IMG/VR virus record: IMGVR_UViG_3300027976_000170
Location: 1-27,583 of that record
DNA length: 27,583 nucleotides
Source: a virus
Strand: one strand, 5' to 3'
Positions 1-9,700 of this stretch are shown here, in pieces. Both the position numbers and the translations under genes were made by a program. The notes beneath the pieces are model-generated. The model did not search any database. It was not told the DNA's origin and saw nothing but the letters and a program-made list of their open reading frames with translations. Numbering within the stretch: position 1 is the first letter of the stretch; each line of letters begins with the position of its first letter.

Positions 1-1
1 A

Positions 2-331
2 GGCCTAGAGTCTGAAGTGTTTTTGCTTGGTATCTGGAAAGACTACGAAGAGCTAGAATCTTCTCTATCCATGCCAGAGATACTAGCAACTCTAAATTCA
101 AAAAGAGATTTGGATTATCAAGAAAAAAAGTTTTTAGCTGCCATTCAGGGCGTAGACCTAGATAAGCAAAGCGGCAAAAAGAATGAGTGGGAAGAGATGA
201 AGGCAAGAGTCTTTAGTAAGGGACAGGCATCCAATGCCAGTGACGTAGTCGCCCTGCAGGGTGCAAATGCTCAGAAGGCAGGCTTTGGCATAGGAATGGG
301 GCTAAGCTACCAAGACCTTACAAAAAAATAG
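2..331 (+). CDS. Tail assembly chaperone-like protein, 3' part only
   Basis: The reading frame is open from the first base of the window to TAG at 329-331, so the gene begins upstream. A GTG at 17 is possible but has no ribosome binding site, and the conserved-looking stretch runs across it. The visible 109 residues are soluble, charged and largely helical (SMPEILATL, EKKFLAAIQGVDLD), with a Gly-rich end (KAGFGIGMGLSYQDL). The place, two genes before the tape measure, is where siphoviruses keep the chaperones that hold the tape measure soluble before tube assembly. The assignment rests mainly on that position and on resemblance from memory. The gene ends on a run of seven A just before its stop. 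It could equally be another small tail protein. Confidence 0.5.
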   Translation, partial: GLESEVFLLGIWKDYEELESSLSMPEILATLNSKRDLDYQEKKFLAAIQGVDLDKQSGKKNEWEEMKARVFSKGQASNASDVVALQGANAQKAGFGIGMGLSYQDLTKK

Positions 332-347
332 CTCTTTGTGATATAAT
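318..347 (+). promoter_or_regulatory. Extended -10 promoter upstream of the second chaperone gene
   Basis: A perfect TATAAT at 342-347 is preceded by TG at 339-340, giving the extended -10 form TGnTATAAT. The -35 region is poor (TTACAA at 318-323, spacer 18). Transcription would start near 354, about 30 bases before the ATG at 384. It would let the second chaperone and the tape measure be expressed apart from the upstream gene. Confidence 0.45.
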
Positions 348-383
348 GGTTCTAGCCTAACTATGGGCGAACGAGAGGAAACA

Positions 384-707
384 ATGGCGACAACAGTCAA
401 CGAAAAGAATACACTTGTACTCATCGATGGAACAAAGATTGAAGTTCGTCCACTCAAGATATCACTACTTCGTAGCTTTATGAAAAAGTTTGAGGGAATT
501 GCAGCGGTGGCGGAAGATAACGATAAGTCAATGGATTTGCTTATGGGGTGTGTACAGATTGCAATGCAACAGTACAAGCCAGAGCTAGCGGAAGACTTAG
601 GTGCCCTAGAGGATAACCTAGATCTTCCAACAGTATACAAAATTGTAGAAGAGGCTTCTGGAATTAAACTTTCAGACACTTCTGTAGCAAGCAATTTTGC
701 ACGATAA
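384..707 (+). CDS. Putative tail assembly chaperone
   Basis: This is a 107-residue soluble protein directly upstream of the tape measure gene. The pattern IDGTKIEVRPLKISLLRSFM, then a helical middle and an ending LPTVYKIVEEASGIKL, looks like the small gpG-type tail assembly chaperones, which bind the tape measure protein and guide tube polymerisation. I chose ATG 384 over the in-frame ATG at 363 because GAGAGGA at 373-379 is well placed for 384. In many siphoviruses the two chaperone frames are joined by a programmed frameshift. Here this gene's own frame has a stop at 339-341, so it is read as an independent gene. Function is inferred from place and pattern. Confidence 0.55.
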   Translation: MATTVNEKNTLVLIDGTKIEVRPLKISLLRSFMKKFEGIAAVAEDNDKSMDLLMGCVQIAMQQYKPELAEDLGALEDNLDLPTVYKIVEEASGIKLSDTSVASNFAR

Positions 708-727
708 TTAATAAGAGGTGCTAGTGA

Positions 728-3700
728 ATGGCTGATATCCAGTCAAACTTAAGAATCAATGTAGACACTGGAAATGCTTTAGCGCAAATCAAGAGTCTAC
801 AGAGACAGATATCGGCTTTTCACGACTCCCTTAGAAATTCTGGAAATGCCGCAAATCAGGCAATCTCAAATAATCTTTCTAAAAATCTTTTAAATTCTGT
901 AAATTCTACGCAGAAATTTTCTGCATCTTTAACAACAGTCAATGACGCCTCGCAGTCATTCACGAGCGCACTTGAGCGTAATAAGCTGTCCATGGGGCAG
1001 TATTTTAAGTTCGCAGGTGGCTCTACAAAAACTTTTGGCAAGCTATTTAAAAATGAATTTAATACAATTGAAACTGTTGCCCGCGAAAGAGTAAAGACTT
1101 TACAGACGCAGTATATCCGTATGGGAAGAGATGCCAACGGGGCACTTGAGGCCATTAAGGTCAGACCTCTTCGTCTAGACATGCAAAACCTGGGTACACA
1201 GGTTGCAATGACTGCACAGAAGCAGCAACTATTTAATCAGCTTATGAAGCAGGGGTCTACAAATCTTCTAAACTTTGGTAAAAATACTCAGTGGGCTGGT
1301 CGTCAGCTTATGGTTGGCTTTACAATTCCGCTTGCACTCATGGGATCTATGGCTATAAAAGAGTTTAGAAAGATTGAAGAGCAAGCTGTAAAATTCCGAA
1401 GAGTTTATGGAGGAATGTTTAACTCCAGTTCTGAGACTGAAAAGGCTTTGCAGAACGTTCGTGAGCTAGCAAACGAGTTTACCAAGTACGGAATCGCAGT
1501 CGAGAAAACCATTGATCTTGCTGCCAAGGTTGCGCAGATGGGTAACGCTGGAGCAGCACTAGAGCAGCAAGTTGTTCAGGCCACAAGGCTTTCTGTGCTG
1601 GGCGGCATGGAACAGATGGACGCACTAGATACTACGATATCGTTAACCAATGCTTTTGGAATTGAAGTTGAAGATCTGGCTAACAAAATAAACTTTCTTA
1701 ATGCAGCAGAAAACCAAACAATTCTATCTATCGAAGATTTCAACACAGCAATACCTCTCTCTGGTTCTGTTGTAAAGCAGTTGGGTGGAGACGTAGAGGA
1801 CCTCGCCGTTTTGCTAACTGCAATGCGTGAAGGTGGAATTAACGCCAGCCAAGCTGGTAATGCACTAAAGTCTAGCTTAGGTAGGCTTATTGCTCCTAGT
1901 CGTAATGCAAAGGAAACACTAGGAAGCTTTGGGATTGATGTTCTCGGCATTGTAAATGAAAATGCTGGAAACTTAATGGGTACTATCGATACCCTTGCGT
2001 ATGCACTAAATGCGCTAGACCCATTGAGCCGAGCAAGATCAATCGAGGCACTCTTTGGAAAGTTCCAGTTTGCCAGGATGTCCACTTTGTTTTCCAATAT
2101 CGTAAGGGATGGTAGCCAGGCCAGCAAAATACTAAAGCTAACGACAGCCTCTGCCGCAGAGCTGCAGGTCGTTGCAAATAGAGAGCTCAAGGCCGTAGAG
2201 GAGTCTCCAGCATTTAAGCTGCAAAAGCAAATAGAGCAGCTACAGGCATCACTAGCACCTCTAGGTGCAGAATTTATAAAGGTTCTCTCACCGCTGATTG
2301 ATTTCGGTATAAAGGTGCTGAAAAGCTTTAATAACATGGATGATGGGGCGAAGGCTTTTGTTACAAATGTAGTAACAGCTCTTGGACTCATAGCCCCCGT
2401 TGCTCTTATGAGCTTTGGTCTGATAGCCAATGGTATTGCAAACTTTATCAAGGGCGCTAACTTTGTAAGAATTTTATTTGGTAAGCTAGCTGGAGCTGGT
2501 ACTGGGTTAAATCAGATGACAACCTATATGACACAAGAACAGCTTGAAGCTACAGCGTCTGCTACATCGCTTGGTCACGCACACAGCCAGCTAACTTCAA
2601 CCTTCACATCTGAAAAAATTGCACTAGATGGCCTGATCAATTCTTATCGAAATGCCACATCTGCAATGTCTGCCTTTTCTGGTGTTAGTGCTCAGTCTAG
2701 AATTAGACCTGGAGCTGCACCAACTCAAACTAAGAAGTACGCATCTGGAGTTTTGAGCGTTCCTGGCCCAAAGGGTAAGGGAGATGTTGTACCAGCTATG
2801 CTATCTCCAGGTGAAGCAGTTATACCAGCAAAACAGGCTGATAAGTATCGAGGATTTATTCAGCAAATGATTTCGGGTGGGGTACCTGGATTCTTCAAGG
2901 GTGGTTTTATTGGTATGCCAAAGTCTTCTAAGTCAGTTATAAAAGACAGAGAAGCTGGCAAAGAAATTTTCCAGAATGTTGCTAATAGCAAATATAAAAA
3001 TGTTGCACCAACTGAGTATGGCCATCAGTTAGCTAAGACAACTGGTCACAGCTTTCCAATTTTTGGATTAGGTGGAGTTTACCTATCTCCATCTGGTAAA
3101 AAAGTTTTCGTAAAGCCAGTTAGAGACGAAAAATCCGCACTTGCTGAACAGAGGGGCACTCAGATTGCAAGGATGGCCCATGACCTAAAAGCTCCTGAGC
3201 AACGAATAGTTGTTATGCGTGACCCCACAGACATGAAAAGAAAGAGAAAGTTCTTAGCTCTAGAGTCAGACCTGAATCCGCAGTTTGTAAATAACGACGA
3301 AAAGGCTGTATTTAATAAAGAACAATACTTTAGGCAACTCACAGCATCACTTCTTAGAGCAGACAAAGACTTGGCTGCTGGAAACATGTTCGGTGATGTA
3401 GTAGCCGACGTTGGCCCAGCTGGAGTCTTCAGTCGTGCATCTGGTGTTAGGGACTATTCTTCCGACCTACCCTCTATGGAAGATCAGGCAACTGTAAACC
3501 TTCTTGGCGTTAAGGGCGGAGCAAAGCGGGCATTCGCAGAGTCAACTGTTGGACTAATGGGCGACATGGGCGGCCAACAATACCATCAGAACATGCTTAG
3601 GGAGATTCAGAGGGTACTACCCAAGCTTCGTCAGACAGTCGCTAGCTTTGGTCTGACAGATACAAAAGACATAGATGTTTATAATGGAATGATCAGGAGA

Positions 3701-6700
3701 CTTGAAGAGGGCCTTAATGTGGACTGGTCTCGATTCCACACAATGCACTCCGCTGTTAAGGTAAGTAAGCCAAGGCAGACTACAAAGCCGATGCCTGCCT
3801 ATTCAGATGGCGTTTTGAGCGTCCCTGGACCAAAGGGCAAGGGCGACGTAATACCAGCTATGCTATCTCCAGGTGAGGCTGTAATCCCTGCAAAGAAGGC
3901 ACAGAAATATCGTGGATTTATCCAGCAAATGATTTCTGGAAATATCCCTGGATTTCGTGGAGGAACTCCTGGACTTGGCATCGATGTGGGAGAGAAAAAG
4001 TTTAATCTCAATACCACTGCTTCTGCTGCAGCAATAATTCAGAAAGAGGCATCGACATTCGCAGCAACTGGGCAGGATGCTGCAAGGGTTGTGTCTCAAA
4101 CTTTGTCTTTGATAGAAAAGTCTGTAAAAACTGGTTTGGGAGACTTTAGATCAAAACTTGCAATAATTAATGAGGCTGAAACTGGCATGGGTCCAAAACC
4201 AACTCTAGCAAGGGCTGGAAACGAAAAGGCCGCAGAAAAGGTTCAAGGAAAGCCAGGCTCCATTCCAAGCATTCCAAAGCAGGTTGCAAACGATCCAAAC
4301 CTTAAAAGACCTTTTGACTTGGCAAGCGGACAAGCTCAAGGGCAGTATGAACATGCTGTATCCAAGGGCATCAGCCCTAAAAAAGCAATTGACATAACGG
4401 GATATGATCCTAATGACCCTAGCAAAACTGGGGTTGAACAATCTCATCGCGGCAAGATGGGCGCAATGAAGTCCGATCCGCTTGCTTGGGCAACTGGAGC
4501 AACAGACCTAGATTCTAGGATGGAAAATAACCAGATTGATGTTATGTCTAGGGGCGGCGAAGATGGACGTCAAATGCAAATCTTTGAGGCAGCAGCCAAA
4601 AGTCTGGGGCTAAACATAACGAGCCTTCGTGATACAATTTTGCAAAACTCAGCATTGTCAGAATCAGAAAGATCTCAATTCGCTGCCGTTACAAAGGAAG
4701 TCTCGACAAATCCAGAGCTTTCTGCTGGAAAATTTAGAACAAAAGCAGATGAAAACTCTTACATGATGAAGAATCAGATGCTTGATGCTGGCTACGAAAA
4801 TGTCGATATTCAAAATCAAACAGACTATAGAGCATACGTAGATGAAAGAGATCCAGCATTCGCTGCAGTAGATCAAAGGAAGAGCGAAATAGTTAATTCT
4901 TCTAGAAGAGCGTTGGAAGAAAAAGATCCAGAGCTGGCTCAAAAAGCTTTTAATGTTGGAGACGAAATCGGAACTAACCTTGTTGCTGGAGCAAAGCAAG
5001 GTGCAGACGAAGAGGGAGATATGCGCTCCCCATCTCGTGAAATGTTCGAGCGGGGAAAGAACCTTGTTCGTGGAATACTTGACGGTGTTCAAGAGGGATA
5101 CAGAGAGTCTTCCGGCGAAACTCTTCCAACTTCATCTGTTCCAAAGCCACCATCAATTCCAGGATTAGATGCTCCAAAGCCACCTCCAATTGTTAATCAG
5201 GATAAAGCTAGGGGGGCATCCATTGGCAAGAAGTTCTTCAAAAAGACAGAAGGCTTCCTTGAAAACCAAATTATGGGAGATGGAGCCTTTGGCAAAACAG
5301 CTATGGGCACAAATCTTAGAGAAGCATTTGATGCCAATAATGGCATAGGTCCCGTAGAGGACATAGGGGGAGAGACTCAGCTTGATAGGAGTAAGAGGGA
5401 GCTTTTAGCTCAGCAGCAAAGCGTTCAAGCAGTAAACGCAGCTCAGCTTAACCAAGAAAAATCTATCAATATCGAGGATGGTATTCTCAATGATGAAGAG
5501 GCTATCAATATTCGTAATGAGGACGGATCTCTAAAAACTAGAAGACAAATTATTCAAGAAGAGAAGGACCTTCAAAACAAAAAAGCAATGAACCAAAGGC
5601 AGCAAAATCGAGAAGACAGAAAACTTATTGCTCAAGATAGAGCTCAGAAACGTCAGTCTCGTGCAGGAAAAGCTTTGGGTGTTTTGGGGACAGCTTCTAT
5701 GGTGGCAGGAATGGCTTCTGGCGTGGAAGGGAAGGTTGGGGAAATTGCACAAAAGATAATGCCAGCCCTATTTGCTCTTTCAGCAATTGCTCCAATCCTT
5801 ATGGCACTCTCTTTGCCTCTAGCAGCACTTGCATTAATAATTGGTGGAGTTGCTTTTGGCTTGTACAAGTGGAACGAGATGATAGAGAAGTCTAGAAAAG
5901 AAGGTGAGGCTCTTGGTAATGCCTTGACTTTGTCCACCGACAAGCTTATAGCTTTTGCTGAGTCTACTGGCAAGGTGTCAGCTACGGAGGAGCGCAGAGC
6001 AACTGAGGTAAATCAGCTTTCCGGAGAAAGCGAAAAGACTAGAAAATTTGGGATGACGTTCCTGCAGTCTGATGGAGGCAAGGGGCTTCTATCAGACATA
6101 GGTACAATGACTTCTTCTGGAATGGGCAAGCAAGAGTCTGCAGAGGCGTCTGGAAGACAGCTAGCTATGATGATGGCCCAGGGTCTCATAAGCTCTGGAG
6201 AGGCATACAGTATTGCTGCAGCAATCGGCACTGAGCTGAACGATTATAATTTCTCTGCGAGCCTGGTTGGATCCCTGGTAGAGCTTACTGGTCCAAACGG
6301 GGAAGACCTAACCAAAGACCCACTGAAGGTAATGGTTGCCATTCAAGAAGAGTCTATGTCGAGTGTATCTGACTTTGCAGCACTAGCTGCAGACCAAGAG
6401 ACTTTGGCAAATGACGTCAAGGATAAGATTTCAGAAAAAAGGATTAAAGCCAGAACAGAAAGAGACTTGCGTTATGCCCAAGGCGGATTGGATAGCATTG
6501 CGGCAGGATATGAAGGCTTCATTGCAGATGCAAGCAAAATCTTATCTCTATCTCCTTTTTCTACGCTTAACCCCCAAGACTTGTACTCAGACGAAGTTGT
6601 TGGAAATAATGACTTAGAGTTTATTATTGAAAAAAACAAGGAGTCGGCAAAGCTTCAGTCCGCCAGCATTCAGGTTGGAGTAAATCAGATACAGCAAAAT

Positions 6701-9700
6701 CAGCAGCTTCTAGACTCTCTGACCAAGCAATACTCGACTCAAATAAAGCAAAAAGAAGAACAAGTTGCTCAAACCAAGGATGCAGAAAAAAAGCTAGCTT
6801 TAGAAAAAGATCTAGAAGCACTCTATGCGAAGAGAGATTCAGACTTAGCTACACTTAATGCAAGAAATGCGACATCTATGGATCAAATAGTTGCAATGAA
6901 GGACACCCTAGATCCTAAAGTGTTTGACGAAGCCATAAAAGCTTCAGTGCTTTCTCAGTTTGAAGATGACGACCCGATGAAAATACTTGCAGAAAATGCA
7001 GTTAAGAATCTTAATGCCTTAGAAAACTCTAGCTTTAAAACTCAGATTCAGTTGCAGTTTGCCTCTGGAGAGCTGAGCATGGATGGTGTTCAAAAGCTTC
7101 TTGACATAGTGGATAAAAACCCCAGAATAAAATACAGGTTTGATGCAATTGTCGACATGAAGGGGGCCGCTCAGGGGGGCCAGCTTCTAGACTTGTTAGT
7201 AAAAACTGGTATGAGCGAAGATGGAATAAGCAGACAAATCGATATTTTTGCAGGAATAAGCTCAACTGAAGACTTTGACCAGAGAATGGAAGCCCTAGCT
7301 CAAGTAGCTAACATGGCTACTGAGTATGGGTTTAAAGTAAATCTAGAAACCACAGATAATAAAAATACATTAGAAGATGTCACGAGAATGGTCAATCTCA
7401 TAAAAGACATGCCAGATACGGTTACTCAAGAATTCTTGGTGGAATTTAATAAAGATTTGAAAGACCCAGACCTTCAAGCAATTATTGACAATTGGGATAC
7501 CATTTTCGGCGTGGGCATGACTGGCTCAGCACAAGTGCTTGTTGATTTTGTGGCAACTGGAGATTTTGACTCGATTAGCAGATACTTTGATAGTCTCGGC
7601 CTAGACGCACAATCAAGGGCTGCATATGGTAAGTCTATGGCGATGAGCCCAGGATTCGAGCAAGAGATAAGAGCCAAAGCAGCAGCTAATGATGTCGCGA
7701 ACCGACTTAACAAAACGGAAGAGGGAAAAACCCCCAAAAAAGACCCTAGCGGGAACAAGTCAGACCCAGTTGAGAACATTCTTAATAAACTAAAGCAGTT
7801 AAGAAACCATACGATTGATGCTACTGGTGGTTTTAAAGAACTGCTTCGTGTTCTTGGGGGCAACAAGGAAATAACAGTATTTAGGGGAATGGATCAACTT
7901 AGCTTGGGTGCAAAGTTTGGCAAAGAGTTTGCTGGATACCTTTCTGGATTAGACGAAGACACGCGCAAACTTTTTGTAGAGTTTAAAAAGGGTGGGCCAA
8001 TCCTTACAGAAATTGGCCAAGCAATGCGGAAGGCATTTGCTGATGTTGCAATTGGTGAATTCCAGATAAATCTAGTAGAATCCATGACTGCTCTTTTAAA
8101 TCAAAGAACTGCAATGGAGACACTCACAAAAAAGGGTGTCGAGTACGCAGATGCCCTTAAGCTAGCAACAAATGAAACCATAGCACTTGCTATTGCTTCA
8201 GGAGAGCTAAGCGGAGGAGAGCTAGATGAATTAATCGGTAAAGTAAAAGAATTCAGGAAAGAATCAGAAATTAGCAGTGTCATAGACGACGTTAACAAGG
8301 CGATAAATGATTTTGTCGATGACTTATCCGTAAGAAGAAAGATAAACTTAAACTATTCTGACCTGCAAGAGCAAGCAATCCTTAATGACGGCACCCTACG
8401 GGCAATGGTTAAGCTTGGACAGGCTGGATCAGATGCCTTTAAGACAAGACTTCAGCAAATAATGTCAAGCCCAGATTTCTTAAATGATGTATTCTCAAGG
8501 GGCTTTTCGAATGTACAAGAAGCATTTAGGGTGCAAGAAGAGCAATTATCTAAATCCTTTGAGAATGCCCTAAAGAGTGGAACACTAGCAGACTTCAGTT
8601 TTGCTGAAAAATTCGGTATTGATGAGCTAGCAGCTATGATAGGGATGACTGAACAGCAAATAAAAGACTTAATGGACATAGATGGCCCAGTATCTATAAT
8701 TGAGATTGCCGAGCAGCAGATAGCTACCTTAAACTATGAGATGGATGACTTCCAGGCACAGCTAGATGAAATTAGCCTAAAAGAAGAAAAGATTAATAGC
8801 AAGTACGAGGAAAGACTCTCTGCTCTAGATAAGACTCTAAAGATAAACAAGGAGAATGCAGCTATACAGAAGAGCCAGCTTTCGCTTGCATCAGCATTAT
8901 CAACTGGAGACATAGCAGCAGCAGCGAAGGCTGCTCAAGAACTTAGACAGCAGCAAGCAGATGCCAGAGAAGTAAGCCAAAAGAACACCCTTGAAAAATC
9001 TAGAGAGCAAGAACTAGCGGCAATTGTATCGTCAAACCTTCTAACCAGAGAAGAGATTGAAACCAGGGTTAAAGATATACAAAGGAAAATAGCTGATATA
9101 GAAGAGTCTAGGCTAGAGCCAGCACAAAGACTACTAGAGTTGTCAGGACTACTAGAGAGCAAGCAGCTAGATTATCAAACAGTTTTGAATAAGACCAAAG
9201 AAGCTTGGGATAACATTAAGCTATCTGTCGATGCAGCAAACATAACTGGAAAAGACTTTATCGATACAATGAATGCTGCGATAGCAGCAGCTGCCGCATT
9301 GCCAGGAGCAATTGCTGCCCAAAACGATGCACTTGGTGGAGCAGGAGAGCCAAGACCAGCTAATTCGACAGAAGCAGCTGCAGCGCCAGAAGCAATTAAG
9401 CCAAGAATTAACTCATCATACACTGTTGCTGCAGAAGCACAAGCTGCTGGAAACACCAGGGCAGCCGTTATAGATAGGGACACGGCGAAGACTGCTGCTA
9501 TAGCTGCTGTTCGGGATGGAGGACTATCGGTTGGGAACACAACAATAAAGGCTTCCAGCACTCTAAATTTTGCTGAGCAAGTCCAAGCTATTGTTCTTTC
9601 TAATAGAGAGGCATTTGCTAATTCCACAAGCGCTTCTCAAAAGAGTGCTCTTCAAAAAGAAAACGTTCGATTGATGCAAGCGTCTGGTCTAAGGTTTGCT

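Noticed and set aside
322-331. Slippery A_AAA_AAA heptamer before the stop of the first gene, as in chaperone frameshifts
   Set aside because: A -1 shift would add only about ten residues before TAA at 358-360, and the second gene is in the +1 frame with its own stop at 339-341, so no fused G-GT type product would result.
1576-2451. Open frame of 291 codons on the - strand within the tape measure gene
   Set aside because: It is fully inside a strongly supported + strand gene, is Ser/Ala/Leu-rich as antisense frames of such genes are, and has no ribosome site or domain pattern.
9175-9627. Open frame of 150 codons on the - strand near the tape measure end
   Set aside because: It mirrors the Ala-rich coding of the + strand (repeated GCA/GCT codons) and shows no protein motif, so it is a shadow.
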